Below are positions 27,297 to 35,610 of a stretch of 64,000 bases of DNA, piece by piece. The notes under the pieces are model-generated. The model was not told the DNA's origin, did not search any database, and was given only the letters and a program-made list of their open reading frames with translations. Source of the DNA: Exobacillus caeni (GTDB lineage Bacteria > Bacillota > Bacilli > Bacillales > Guptibacillaceae); NCBI RefSeq assembly GCF_005747095.1, contig NZ_SWLG01000017.1, positions 1-64,000 on the forward strand. The letters run 5' to 3'. A program made the position numbers and the translations under genes. Each line of letters opens with the position of its first letter. Position 1 is the stretch's first letter.

Positions 27297-28418
27297 ATGG
27301 AAATTTTATTTAAGAATGCAACTATTTATCCCGTTTCAAGTCCAATGCTTGAGGTTGCCGATCTTTTAGTAAAGGATGGCAAAATCAAGAAAATCTCTAG
27401 GCACATTCAAGAAAAACCGGAAATGGAAGTTATCCATTGCGCAAGAATGCCTCTTTTCCCAGGTTTCATCGATGCCCATACACACGTTGGCCTTTATGAT
27501 GAAGGAACAGGCTGGGCCGGGAGCGATGCAAACGAAACAGTAGAAGCACTCACCCCTCACGTACGTGCCCTTGACGGCGTCCATCCTCTGGATATCGCTT
27601 TTAAAGATGCATACAGACATGGTGTTACTGCTATCCAGGTTTTACCCGGAAGTGCCAACATAATTGGCGGTACGACTTCTGTTTTGAAAACATACGGTAA
27701 TAATATTAATAAAATGATGATTCGCCAGCAGGCCGGTTTAAAAATCGCACTCGGAGAAAATCCAAAGCGGGTCCACAGCCAGTCGAACAATGATTCTATT
27801 ACAAGAATGGGAATAATGGGCCTTCTTCGCGAAGCTTTTTTTCATGCAAGCCGAAGTAAGCATCCTGATGACCCTCGTGTCGCGCCTCTCATTGCAGCTC
27901 TCAACAAAATGATACCAGTTAGAGTCCATGCCCATCGAGCAGATGATATTTTATCTGCGGTCCGTTTAGCAGATGAGTTCAATCTTGATTTAAGGATTGA
28001 GCATTGTACGGAAGGGCACCTGATCGCTGAAGAATTAAGAGGCCGTAATCTAAAAGTTACTGTTGGCCCCACGATGACTCGCCGCTCTAAAATTGAGCTA
28101 AAGAACAAAACATGGGATACGTACCGTGTGTTGAATGAAAATGGCATCGAAGTCTCCATCACTACCGATCACCCTTATGTACCGATACAGTACTTAAATA
28201 TTGCAGCAGCCATCGCTGTCCGGGAAGGGTTACAGGAAGATAGAGCTATTGAAGCTATTACGATTAACCCTGCAAGAAGCCTTGGCGTGGAAGATAGAAT
28301 CGGCAGCCTGGAGGTTGGAAAAGACGCAGATATCGTGCTATGGTCCCACCATCCTTTTCATTATCTAGCTAAACCGATAATCACTATGATCGATGGAAAA
28401 ATTATTCACAAAAAATAA
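27297..28418 (+). CDS. Metal-dependent amidohydrolase (imidazolonepropionase-like)
   Basis: A 373-aa TIM-barrel hydrolase with the HxH metal motif in DAHTHVG, further metal ligands in VHAHRADD and IEHCTEGH, and the catalytic Asp in TTDHPYVP. The C-terminal IGSLEVGKDADIVLW is the family end. ATG 27297 with GGAG upstream is chosen over an earlier frame at 27228. A TTGTCGACAA palindrome lies near 27172 in the 205-bp leader. The substrate could be a cyclic amide; not determinable. Confidence 0.9.
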   Translation: MEILFKNATIYPVSSPMLEVADLLVKDGKIKKISRHIQEKPEMEVIHCARMPLFPGFIDAHTHVGLYDEGTGWAGSDANETVEALTPHVRALDGVHPLDIAFKDAYRHGVTAIQVLPGSANIIGGTTSVLKTYGNNINKMMIRQQAGLKIALGENPKRVHSQSNNDSITRMGIMGLLREAFFHASRSKHPDDPRVAPLIAALNKMIPVRVHAHRADDILSAVRLADEFNLDLRIEHCTEGHLIAEELRGRNLKVTVGPTMTRRSKIELKNKTWDTYRVLNENGIEVSITTDHPYVPIQYLNIAAAIAVREGLQEDRAIEAITINPARSLGVEDRIGSLEVGKDADIVLWSHHPFHYLAKPIITMIDGKIIHKK

Positions 28419-28493
28419 ACAAAAAACCTATTTCTTTTTAACATAAAATGATTTATGATACTCTCAGTGAATTCAATATGAAAACACAAACAA

Positions 28494-28565
28494 ACTAGGG
28501 AAGGCAATTGGTGCGCCACCAGTCAGCAACACTGGTTCTAGTGGGTTCGATTCCCACCCCGAATA
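28494..28565 (+). tRNA. Degenerate tRNA-like sequence (pseudo-tRNA)
   Basis: Cloverleaf elements are visible. T arm GTGGG-TTCGATT-CCCAC is perfect. The D arm GGC/GCC has GG in its loop. Anticodon stem CCAGT/ACTGG is perfect with a 7-nt loop, and the variable loop is TTCTA. Defects: the acceptor stem pairs at only 5 of 7 positions and the base before the anticodon is A, not U. The nominal anticodon would be GCA. It is therefore called a tRNA-derived or non-translating sequence. Its 3' half also belongs to a long hairpin. Confidence 0.55.
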
Positions 28566-28604
28566 ATAAAAAAGCTTATTTTTACTTTTATTATTCGAGG
28601 GTGG
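28554..28604 (+). promoter_or_regulatory. Long hairpin overlapping the tRNA-like 3' half
   Basis: Positions 28554-28571 pair with 28586-28604 over 18 bp with a single bulged A, loop 14 nt. The hairpin uses the T-stem 3' strand and acceptor 3' strand of the tRNA-like element, so the two folds exclude each other. A second small hairpin (CTGCC/GGCAG) follows beside the acetyltransferase ribosome site. Confidence 0.6.
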
Positions 28605-28640
28605 ATGGAACGAATCTGCCCTCGGCAGGAGGGATATGTA

Positions 28641-29210
28641 ATGATTAAGAAAAGAGACCTGTCCGAGAGCCACGTGCTATATGATTTGATGGTGGATCCA
28701 TCTGTCTTTCCTTTTGTTCGCCAAAAGGCATATTCTTATGATGAGTTTTTATTTTTAACAAAACAAACGATCGAAGCAGAAGAACGCAAAGAGCTGATTT
28801 CTAGAACCGTTACAGATGAATGGGGAAATCCTATCGGCACGATCAACCTGTTCGACATAAACAACAACGCCGGATTCCTTGGAACCTGGATCGGAAAACC
28901 ATATCACGGCAAAGGCTATAACAGGGTAGCAAAGGAAGCTTTCTTTGACGAGTTGTTTTTTGAACAAGACATTCAGACTGTGTTTATGCGGATTCGAAAA
29001 GAAAACATCCGCTCTCAAAAAGCAGCTGAAAAAATTCCGTATGTAACACTTGCGAACGAAACAAGAAAAGATGTCTACGATCAGCTTAACGCAAATGGCG
29101 ATATTTATAATTTATATCAGATTGAAAAAGACAACTACATGCTCCACACACTAAGACAAACACACAACCACGAAGAAATTATCGAAGAAGCCCATCTAAA
29201 AGAAGCTTAA
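28641..29210 (+). CDS. GNAT family N-acetyltransferase
   Basis: A 189-aa acetyltransferase resembling ribosomal-protein/amino-acid acetyltransferases. The acetyl-CoA loop is in WIGKPYHGKGYN, followed by the conserved VFMRIRKENIRSQKAAEK helix. ATG 28641 with GGAGGG 7 bp upstream is the start. The leader contains a tRNA-like sequence and hairpins. The C-terminal 30 residues are acidic and histidine-containing (HNHEEIIEEAHLKEA). The substrate is unknown. Confidence 0.87.
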   Translation: MIKKRDLSESHVLYDLMVDPSVFPFVRQKAYSYDEFLFLTKQTIEAEERKELISRTVTDEWGNPIGTINLFDINNNAGFLGTWIGKPYHGKGYNRVAKEAFFDELFFEQDIQTVFMRIRKENIRSQKAAEKIPYVTLANETRKDVYDQLNANGDIYNLYQIEKDNYMLHTLRQTHNHEEIIEEAHLKEA

Positions 29211-29224
29211 AATCCATTAAATAT

Positions 29225-29253
29225 AAAAGCTCCGGAAAACCGGAGCTTTTTTG
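29225..29253 (+). terminator. Terminator of the acetyltransferase gene
   Basis: AAAAGCTCCGG and CCGGAGCTTTTTT around an A4 loop, 15 bp after the stop. Confidence 0.95.
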
Positions 29254-29291
29254 TGCGGAAAAAATCCTGAAGATGCTTATCATTATACAAG

Positions 29292-29326
29292 TTATCCACA
29301 TTTTTAATGGGGTCAGACCCCATTAA
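29292..29326 (-). repeat. GGGGTCTGACCCC hairpin with adjacent DnaA box, copy 1
   Basis: Arms TTAATGGGGTC (29304-29314) and GACCCCATTAA (29316-29326) around one central base, with TTATCCACA at 29292-29300. The centre-to-box distance is 15 nt, identical to the copy at 32732-32768. It may also terminate the small gene at 29323. Confidence 0.75.
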
Positions 29327-29532
29327 GCATCTTTATAACCAAGCGTTCCTTTATAGTCTTCTTCGTCTGCAGGGTTTACTCTCCAGGTTTGCTGTATTGG
29401 TGCAAATTCTTCTCCAAACTCTTCAATGAATTGTTCCTTTGAGGCAAATTGGTTTTTAGCATCTGTAAAACCATTCTTTTCCCCGATTGTTCCGGTGAGC
29501 TCTCCATTATAAATCACTTCATTTTTTCTCAT
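29323..29532 (-). CDS. Small soluble protein, function unknown
   Basis: A 69-aa acidic protein from ATG 29532 with AAGGGGGA upstream. It has tyrosine/glycine-rich beta-like ends and a helical middle (FASKEQFIEEFGEEF). I do not recognise the family. It lies between the acetyltransferase and yfhE, on the opposite strand, and ends at the GGGGTC hairpin. The good ribosome site supports it as real. Confidence 0.65.
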   Translation of the reverse strand: MRKNEVIYNGELTGTIGEKNGFTDAKNQFASKEQFIEEFGEEFAPIQQTWRVNPADEEDYKGTLGYKDA

Positions 29533-29661
29533 ATGGATTCCCCCTTGCTTTTAAGGTCAACAATAAAGGAAAAACTATACCCGGCAGTAATTTCTGATGT
29601 GTATATCTTTTTTGTTTTAGGAAAAAATTAGAAGTGAGACTAAAAAAAGTGAGGGATCCTT

Positions 29662-29775
29662 ATGGAAAAGAAAAATAGAAATCGAGATAAAAACGGAAGA
29701 AAAGTTTTAAATAAGAACCAGGAAGTCTTGTTTGGACACGAGTTTAAAGTAGCAGACAGAGCAGGACAAAGGTAG
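29662..29775 (+). CDS. yfhE: YfhE family small protein
   Basis: A 37-aa basic protein from ATG 29662 with GAGGGA upstream. The pattern NKNQEVLFGHEFKVADRAG matches the YfhE family (about 36 aa in B. subtilis), and yfhD follows as in that species. Function unknown. Confidence 0.85.
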   Translation: MEKKNRNRDKNGRKVLNKNQEVLFGHEFKVADRAGQR

Positions 29776-29870
29776 GACGCTTCCTTCTTTTACCCACATA
29801 CCTTATCTCCTGTTAAGCCATCCTAATAACGAGAGAAACTCTCACATTAGATTAAAAGGAGCTGTCGTTG

Positions 29871-30029
29871 ATGGCAAAACGAAAAAAGCAAAATATGTAC
29901 GAGAGAAACAATACGCCGATCCGATCTGCACATAATGAAGATGTAGAGTACTCTCAGGAAATGGCTGACGCCGATGATGTAGAAGCAAAACAACGCGCTG
30001 AAGCTGCTGACCAGCGCCAGGAAAGATAG
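29871..30029 (+). CDS. yfhD: YfhD family small protein
   Basis: A 52-aa charged protein from ATG 29871 with AAAGGAGC upstream. The YSQEMADADDVEAKQRAEAADQR segment is the YfhD family signature (SQELAD-EDD-EA-RA-AD). It is adjacent to yfhE and followed by a strong terminator. A sporulation or germination context is suspected from the neighbourhood only. Confidence 0.87.
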   Translation: MAKRKKQNMYERNNTPIRSAHNEDVEYSQEMADADDVEAKQRAEAADQRQER

Positions 30030-30037
30030 CATAATAA

Positions 30038-30098
30038 AAGACTGACTTTCAAGGAAGTTTCCCTATTTGAAACTTCTCCTTACAGTCAGTCTTTTTTT
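30038..30098 (+). terminator. Terminator of yfhD
   Basis: AAGACTGACT (30038-30047) pairs with AGTCAGTCTT (30084-30093) then T7. An inner GGAAGTTTC/GAAACTTC hairpin extends the structure. Confidence 0.92.
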
Positions 30099-30101
30099 TA
30101 T

Positions 30102-30275
30102 TGTGGAAAAATAATTATCCACAAATTGTGGATAATGTTGATAAAGCTGTGAATGCTTTTATAAATCAACATTTTTCCTTCTGGATAATTTTTTGTGGAT
30201 AACCGATGGATATTCTGTGGATATTGTTGATATCTTTGTTTTTTTCTTTGTTTTAAAGGATTTTTCTGTGGATAA
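30102..30275. other. DnaA-box cluster in an AT-rich intergenic region
   Basis: Four perfect DnaA boxes: TTATCCACA at 30115-30123, and TGTGGATAA at 30127-30135, 30194-30202 and 30267-30275. Three single-mismatch boxes: 30102-30110, 30180-30188 and 30216-30224. All fall within 174 bp between yfhD and the rRNA methyltransferase gene. No dnaA, dnaN or rnpA-rpmH genes are nearby, so this is not the chromosomal origin in its usual context. Confidence 0.85.
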
Positions 30276-30348
30276 GGCTGTGAATAGTGTTGACAACTTT
30301 TAGAAAGCAAACCTATATGCTTTTTCCCTACTTACAGACTTTAAAACA

Positions 30349-31737
30349 TTATTTCAAAACCAGTGAACACACCACTTCAACATGACTCGTTTGTGGAAAC
30401 ATATCCACAGGCTGCAGCTTTTCAACGGTAAACCCTTTTTTCATTAAAACGGAAACATCTTTTGCAAGTGTGGAAGGATTACATGATACATAAACGATTC
30501 GCTTGGGTTTCGCTTTTATCATCGTCTCTAACAAGATATTGTCACAACCAGTCCTCGGAGGATCTACGACGATTACATCCGGCTTCCAGCCTTCTTTCAC
30601 CCATTTCGGCACCCATTCTTCCGCTTTTCCAACTTCATATTTCATGTTGTGGTAACCATGCTGTTTCGCGTTTTTTCGAGCGTTAACAATCGACTCTTTT
30701 ATAACGTCCATCCCTCTTACTTCTGCCGCACTTTCAGCCAGCCAGAGCCCGATCGTTCCAACTCCGCAGTATGCATCGATGACTCTTTCAGTTCCGGAAA
30801 GCTTCGCTGCATCTTTCACTTCATCATAAAGTTTTACCGTTTGTTTAGGATTTAATTGAAAAAATGCTCTGGCAGAAAGCTCGAACGAAAGATCGCCAAG
30901 CGTTTCCTGTATCACTTCTTTTCCGGCAAGCTGCAGTGTTTTCTCTCCGAAAATAAGAGAAGTCTTTTTGCCATTTACATTTTGCATAATGGATACAACT
31001 TCAGGAAGTCGCTTTTGGATTTCTTCAACCAGCAGCTGTTTTCTTGGAATATCTTGCTGAGTTGTAATAAGAACGATTTGGATTTCACCTGACTCAAATC
31101 CAACACGGGTAACAATCGTCCTCACAATCCCTTTTCTCTTCCGCTCATTATAGATGGAGATATTTAAGTCCTCTAACACTTTTTTTACGGTTTGCGTAAC
31201 CCGGTTCGTCGAAGGATGCTGAACCATACATTCAGAGATATCGATCAATCGATGGGAGTTCAGTCCATACAGGCCGGCGATAACCTGTTCCTTTTGTTTG
31301 GCAACCTGCAGTTGGCTCTTGTTTCGATATCCCCACGGATCTTCCATTCCGATTGTAGGCTGTAAAGGCAACTCTTTTTCCCCTAACTTTGTATGCCTTT
31401 CAAACGCCTGCAGGACAATATCTCTCTTTGCCTTGAGCTGGCTTTCATATTTCATATGTTGAAGCTGGCAGCCTCCGCATTGGTCATATACCGGACATGG
31501 TGGTTTGATCCTGTCAGATGACCTCTTTCTTATCCTTTTTATTTTGGCTTCAGCACGGTTTGGGAAAACCTTTGTCACCTGTGCGACCACTTCTTCCCCT
31601 GGCAAAGCTCCTTCGATAAAAACAACCGTCTTTTTAAAGAAGCCTACACCCTCACCGTTTATGCCTATCCGTTTAACAGTGATCGGGATCGTTTGCCCTT
31701 CACTCAGCTTTACCGCGCTTGATTGTTTCTTACTCAA
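30349..31737 (-). CDS. yfjO: 23S rRNA (uracil-C5) methyltransferase, RlmD/RlmCD family
   Basis: A 462-aa SAM-dependent RNA methyltransferase. It has an N-terminal TRAM domain (about 12-70), then iron-sulfur cysteines [11 protein letters not shown] with a later Cys in ISECMV. The SAM motif is [12 protein letters not shown], the substrate loop is [10 protein letters not shown] and the catalytic Cys is in [13 protein letters not shown]. subtilis has two paralogs, RlmCD (YefA) and YfjO; pairing with the yfjP-like gene 4 bp upstream favours YfjO. The modified uridine is therefore not assigned. Confidence 0.92.
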   Translation of the reverse strand: MSKKQSSAVKLSEGQTIPITVKRIGINGEGVGFFKKTVVFIEGALPGEEVVAQVTKVFPNRAEAKIKRIRKRSSDRIKPPCPVYDQCGGCQLQHMKYESQLKAKRDIVLQAFERHTKLGEKELPLQPTIGMEDPWGYRNKSQLQVAKQKEQVIAGLYGLNSHRLIDISECMVQHPSTNRVTQTVKKVLEDLNISIYNERKRKGIVRTIVTRVGFESGEIQIVLITTQQDIPRKQLLVEEIQKRLPEVVSIMQNVNGKKTSLIFGEKTLQLAGKEVIQETLGDLSFELSARAFFQLNPKQTVKLYDEVKDAAKLSGTERVIDAYCGVGTIGLWLAESAAEVRGMDVIKESIVNARKNAKQHGYHNMKYEVGKAEEWVPKWVKEGWKPDVIVVDPPRTGCDNILLETMIKAKPKRIVYVSCNPSTLAKDVSVLMKKGFTVEKLQPVDMFPQTSHVEVVCSLVLK

Positions 31738-31741
31738 TCGA

Positions 31742-32626
31742 TCAACTCCTTACAACCTGGTTACCCAGGCTTTCCCACAAATATAAAGCTGCGTAGCTCG
31801 CATAAGGTTCCCAGTTTCGGGCCATTTTCCGCACTTCATCTGCTTTTGGCTTTTCAGATCGTCCGTATAGATGCTTAATCGCATTTTGCAGGCCGACATC
31901 GCCAACCGGAAAAACATTTTCCCGCCCTAATCCGAACAACAATATGCTCTCTGCAGTCCACGGCCCGATGCCGCGTATCTTAACGAGTTTATCAAAAATC
32001 GCCTGGTTTTCCATCTTATCAAATTCTTCTAACCTGAGTTCACCGCTATCGATCAGCCTCGAAGTATCGATAAGGTACTCTGCTTTACGCTGGCTGAACT
32101 GCATTTCACGCAACTGTTCATAAGAAAGCTCACTGACCGTTTCCGGAGATGGATAAAACCAAACTCCTTCCTTTTCATATCCAAAGCTTTTCACAAAGCG
32201 TTCTGTTAATGTGAAGGCAAACTTCAAGTTTAATTGTTGGTGGATAATACATTTTGCAAGACAATTGTATACGCTAAAATCTCGAACAACTGGAATGCCA
32301 TAAAACTGTTCCACCAGCCTTTCCAATTCGGAACCCTTGAAATGCTCATATACCTCTGCCAGTGAGACATCGAAATGAAAGAGATCGATGACCCTGTTTA
32401 TTGTTTCTTTTTTGAAACGGTCTTCCTTACAGGTAACCAACATAACAGGCTCTTCCACTGTTCCGATGCTTTTGACCGAGGCTACTACTGGATTGTTCCT
32501 AATATATAGCGGGACCATTATCTCTAAACGCTCAAGGTCGATAACCTGAATCGGGTCAAAAGCCAGGCGTTGTAATGCTCTCCTAAAATCATACGGGGCT
32601 TTCGGCGCTATCTTCTCTGACCACAT
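31742..32626 (-). CDS. yfjP: AlkA-like DNA-3-methyladenine glycosylase (YfjP-like)
   Basis: A 294-aa base-excision repair glycosylase. The helix-hairpin-helix is [14 protein letters not shown] and the catalytic Asp is in [12 protein letters not shown]. The N-terminal about 110 residues correspond to the AlkA-type beta domain, followed by [19 protein letters not shown]. It starts 32626 and ends 4 bp before the methyltransferase gene, forming a two-gene operon as in B. subtilis. Confidence 0.92.
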   Translation of the reverse strand: MWSEKIAPKAPYDFRRALQRLAFDPIQVIDLERLEIMVPLYIRNNPVVASVKSIGTVEEPVMLVTCKEDRFKKETINRVIDLFHFDVSLAEVYEHFKGSELERLVEQFYGIPVVRDFSVYNCLAKCIIHQQLNLKFAFTLTERFVKSFGYEKEGVWFYPSPETVSELSYEQLREMQFSQRKAEYLIDTSRLIDSGELRLEEFDKMENQAIFDKLVKIRGIGPWTAESILLFGLGRENVFPVGDVGLQNAIKHLYGRSEKPKADEVRKMARNWEPYASYAALYLWESLGNQVVRS

Positions 32627-32731
32627 GCTATTCCCACCTTTTTGTCAATCTATCCCCTATTATATCACTAAGGGAACAAACATTCCTACTCTTACCATAA
32701 AGTCGGCATAAAAAGATGGCTCTTAAAAATA

Positions 32732-32768
32732 AACTGCGGGGGTCTGACCCCCGCAGTTCTGTGGATAA
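32732..32768 (-). repeat. GGGGTCTGACCCC hairpin with adjacent DnaA box, copy 2
   Basis: Perfect 13-bp arms AACTGCGGGGGTC (32732-32744) and GACCCCCGCAGTT (32746-32758), then TGTGGATAA at 32760-32768, 15 nt from the centre. It lies just past the pdaA stop and likely terminates pdaA. Confidence 0.8.
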
Positions 32769-32770
32769 GT

Positions 32771-33571
32771 TTATAGGGAATAAATAGCTTTCGGGATAGC
32801 GCGCTGAACCAGGATATCATCCAGTGATTTAAAAGTGTATCCCTGTTTCCGAAGGTCATCGATCACTTTCCCCATCGCTTTTGCGTTGTCTTTAGAAACA
32901 GTGTGAAGCAGCATAATGGAACCCGGATGCACCTGCCTCATAATATTATCGTAGGCATACTTCCAGCCTTTTTGTTCGTTTGTCACCCAGTCTTTATAAG
33001 CAAGTGACCAGAACACATTAACGTAACCTGCCTTGTTGGAAACTTCAAGAGTCCTTTCGCTGAATATGCCTCTTGGCGGCCTTAAATAGATCATTTCTTT
33101 TTTTCCGGTGATCATTGTAAATTCTTCTTTAACTTTTTCAAGTTCTTCTCTTATTTTCTCGTCACTCTTCTGGGTCATGTTCGGGTGGCTCCATGAATGG
33201 TTTCCAACGATATGCCCTTCTTTAACCATCCGCCTGACAAGATCAGGTTGATCTCTTAAGTAATGTCCTGTTACAAAAAAAGTGGCGGGGACCTTTTTCT
33301 CTTTTAGAACATCCAGGATTTCTGCTGTATAGCCGTTTTCATAACCGTTATCAAAGGTAAGATAAAGCTCCTTTTTATCGGTATTCCCGATGAACATCCC
33401 CCCGTTTTTCGTAAGCATGTCCAAAAATTCAGGCTCTGTTGTTGCCGGTTGATGGTTTTTCGAACGTTTAAAATACCAATCATGCTGCCTATTGCTTGAA
33501 GAGGCTTCCGCTATATTGAACGATAGCATTAAACTGCTAAGAACAAGTATAAATGACAAAAAAGTTTTCAT
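32771..33571 (-). CDS. pdaA: Delta-lactam-biosynthetic de-N-acetylase PdaA
   Basis: Deacetylates N-acetylmuramic acid during spore cortex formation, allowing muramic delta-lactam. The 266-aa protein has a signal peptide to about residue 22. The NodB domain shows TFDNGYENGYT (the PdaA-type variant of TFDDG), the metal histidines in HSWSHP, RPPRG and the C-terminal LLHTVS. ATG 33571 with AAAGGAG is the start; the upstream frame to 33652 has none. Four palindromic repeats lie in its upstream region. Confidence 0.95.
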   Translation of the reverse strand: MKTFLSFILVLSSLMLSFNIAEASSSNRQHDWYFKRSKNHQPATTEPEFLDMLTKNGGMFIGNTDKKELYLTFDNGYENGYTAEILDVLKEKKVPATFFVTGHYLRDQPDLVRRMVKEGHIVGNHSWSHPNMTQKSDEKIREELEKVKEEFTMITGKKEMIYLRPPRGIFSERTLEVSNKAGYVNVFWSLAYKDWVTNEQKGWKYAYDNIMRQVHPGSIMLLHTVSKDNAKAMGKVIDDLRKQGYTFKSLDDILVQRAIPKAIYSL

Positions 33572-33650
33572 GTCTTTTCTCCTTTGTTTGTTAGTTGTTC
33601 TTAGTTTTTTATAGCAGGAACAAACAATACGCGGAATCGTTTTCCAGCTC

Positions 33651-33854
33651 AATCAAACGTTTGTTTAAATGCTGCCAAACTTGCGTGGTTGTCATGTTTT
33701 CACCGTCTTAATCAAACGTTTGATTAATCCACTTACATTTCAAAGGTTCGCTTCAAATTCTACTTCATAAATTTGTTAATCAAACGTTTGTTTGAATCCA
33801 TCTAATCAATAGCGGTCAAGAGATTTATCCCTGTTCAATCAAGCGTTTGTTTAA
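33651..33854. repeat. Cluster of four CAAACGTTTG palindromes
   Basis: Copies at 33651-33668, 33708-33727 (perfect TTAATCAAACGTTTGATTAA), 33778-33795 and 33837-33854 (one change, CAAGCGTTTG). Centre-to-centre steps are 59, 68 and 59 bp. The spacer between the first two shares about 30 bp with the spacer of the pair at 47515-47590. The region between pdaA and the RDD gene holds no other feature that I can support. Confidence 0.85.
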
Positions 33855-33989
33855 GACCTCTGTTCGGCTTTTTTGTAAAGAAAACTCGCCAGCAATCCTT
33901 TAAGGTAAAATGAAAGCGAAATTGCCCTTATCTTTCATAGACTTCTACTAAAAAAGTTCTTTTACGCCAATAAAAAAAGGGACGAAATC

Positions 33990-34418
33990 TCATCCCTTCT
34001 CCCCCGGTTTTTGATAAGTCACATAAGTGCCGCCGATAAAATCATGTATGGCACGTTTATCTTTCCGAACACCGACCATGATAGCGCTGACGAGAATACC
34101 AATTCCAAGCGTGAATACGTAGACAAGATAACCTACGATATAACGAAGAAGCATTGAGCCAAGTCCAACGTTTTCTCCTGAAGTTTTTACAATCCTAATG
34201 CCACAGACCCGCTTACCAACTGTATATCCATACCAGAACACAGGGACAAGTAATGTATAAAGCAACGAAATAAGATTGATTACCCAGTTATCGTTAGATG
34301 TCTGCACATCTCCTGTAAACATGTATCCTATGATGCTGAGTGGAACCCCAATAATTAATCCATCCAAAATCAATGCTGCAAGACGAATCCAGAATCCGGC
34401 CGGCCTTTCCACATTCAT
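33990..34418 (-). CDS. RDD family membrane protein
   Basis: A 142-aa integral membrane protein with three to four helices. It shows the family's N-terminal AGFWIRLAALILDGLIIG (Arg and Asp as in RDD), the TVGKRVCGIRIV segment and KRAIHDFIGGTYVTY at the end. RDD proteins have been linked to ion exchange in a few cases, but the role here is open. ATG 34418 with GAGGGG upstream. Confidence 0.88.
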   Translation of the reverse strand: MNVERPAGFWIRLAALILDGLIIGVPLSIIGYMFTGDVQTSNDNWVINLISLLYTLLVPVFWYGYTVGKRVCGIRIVKTSGENVGLGSMLLRYIVGYLVYVFTLGIGILVSAIMVGVRKDKRAIHDFIGGTYVTYQKPGEKG

Positions 34419-34601
34419 TTCTACCCCTCTTTTCCCTTTTCTCTATTCGTATTTATATATGTATGACTGCTCATAGTTGCTTATACTTTTTAGAAGTATC
34501 TACTAAAAGGGAAGAAAATGTTTCATGGCGCAAATCCTCCATCGTCCGGAAGAGCAGAGCTGAATAAAATTCAACTACGCTTGCTTAAAGTGCCTAATAA
34601 T

Positions 34602-34632
34602 AAAAGCCAGCACCATGTTGGTGCCGGGCTTC
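34602..34632 (-). terminator. Terminator of yfkD
   Basis: AAAGCCAGCACCA (34603-34615) pairs with TGGTGCCGGGCTT (34619-34631) with one mismatch, followed by TTTTATT on the reverse strand. Confidence 0.88.
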
Positions 34633-35465
34633 TATTGCATCGTGTTAAACTGATGGGTTATATAGTCCTGTACTGGAATCCATGCACCTATTCCCTGCTG
34701 TGTTATGTTTTTCACTTCCAGGGATTTTCTGCTTCCGCGTAAGTTCAAATAAACTTCGCCGTAAGTTACTTTTCCTTTTTCATTAACAGCCGGTACATAG
34801 CTTGTTAAAACTGCATAATGCTTTGGAGCTACATTATACACATGGCTTTTCTTTGTCCCTCTTCCGATGATCGTCTGAAATGAAAGGGAAAGCTGAGTTT
34901 TCTCAGAGGCTTCGACCATCATCATTTTCTTAACCGCTTCACTTTCAGGAACTTTTGCTGTTAAGCCTCCAGTAATTTTCTTTTCTTGTTCCTGGCTATA
35001 TCGCATTTGAACCGGGGCTTTCCCGCCTCTGTTGTCTGCTTTGTTTTGATTTGCTTGTTGATACTCCCAGTTAACACTTGTTTCGTTTGATTCGTAGCTC
35101 AGCGGCCATTTTCCAAGATAGATGCTTGCACGGTAACCTATCGCAAGCTTTGAAGGTGAAATGTTTGATTCATTTAATTTGGCGATTAAATCAGGATTTT
35201 CAATTTCTATTCCTGAGCTTTCGATCAATTCTTTTGTTAATTCGCTCGGCTGCAGTGTCGGAAGGTTTTGAGCAGGGTTGGGATATGTGTTTTCCTTAGA
35301 GATATTTACTGCTGAGTTCGGTATTTTTACTGGCTCCGCTTTTTTCTCCGGGGCTTTTTGCTCCGTTTTTGGTGCTTGTTTTTTCTCTTTACCCTCCGAA
35401 GCTAAGCTCTGGATAGGAGTAAACATGAGTAGTGCGACAGTAAGCATCAGTATGAATTTATTCAT
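34632..35465 (-). CDS. yfkD: YfkD-like secreted protein
   Basis: A 277-aa protein with a signal peptide (MNKFILMLTVALLMF...LASE). A Lys/Pro/Glu-rich linker (residues about 25-50) precedes a globular domain ending in GIGAWIPVQDYITHQF. It matches the YfkD-like family by length and by its place in the yfk segment. ATG 35465 is preferred over ATG 35471 because GGAG lies 9 bp before it. Function unknown; extracytoplasmic location is inferred. Confidence 0.83.
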   Translation of the reverse strand: MNKFILMLTVALLMFTPIQSLASEGKEKKQAPKTEQKAPEKKAEPVKIPNSAVNISKENTYPNPAQNLPTLQPSELTKELIESSGIEIENPDLIAKLNESNISPSKLAIGYRASIYLGKWPLSYESNETSVNWEYQQANQNKADNRGGKAPVQMRYSQEQEKKITGGLTAKVPESEAVKKMMMVEASEKTQLSLSFQTIIGRGTKKSHVYNVAPKHYAVLTSYVPAVNEKGKVTYGEVYLNLRGSRKSLEVKNITQQGIGAWIPVQDYITHQFNTMQ

Positions 35466-35574
35466 CACCATACTCTCCTTTTTTTATAAAGTTCACCATA
35501 ATAGACCTATTATAATTTTGCTGTTAGGCTTATCATTTTCTGCTTAAAGGAGATTTATCCAAAGAATTGAAACA

Positions 35575-35610
35575 TAAAAAAAGAGAGGGCTTTTTGACTT
35601 CCTCTCTTCA
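35575..35610 (-). terminator. Terminator of the YczE-like gene
   Basis: AAGAGAGG (35581-35588) and CCTCTCTT (35601-35608), followed on the reverse strand by a T7 run. Confidence 0.85.

Noticed and set aside
28598..28612. T-box antiterminator (AGGGTGGA seen)
   Set aside because: Only the first eight bases resemble the T-box sequence. The ACCGCG part, Stem I and a terminator are missing, and the downstream gene is an acetyltransferase.
30102..30275. Chromosomal origin oriC
   Set aside because: No dnaA, dnaN, rpmH or gyrase genes nearby, and the gene context corresponds to a region about 0.9 Mb from oriC in B. subtilis. Called a DnaA-box cluster instead.
34518..34742. Forward small ORF with AAGGGAAG upstream
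   Set aside because: It runs through the yfkD terminator and into yfkD in antisense, and the protein looks random. A short peptide cannot be excluded.
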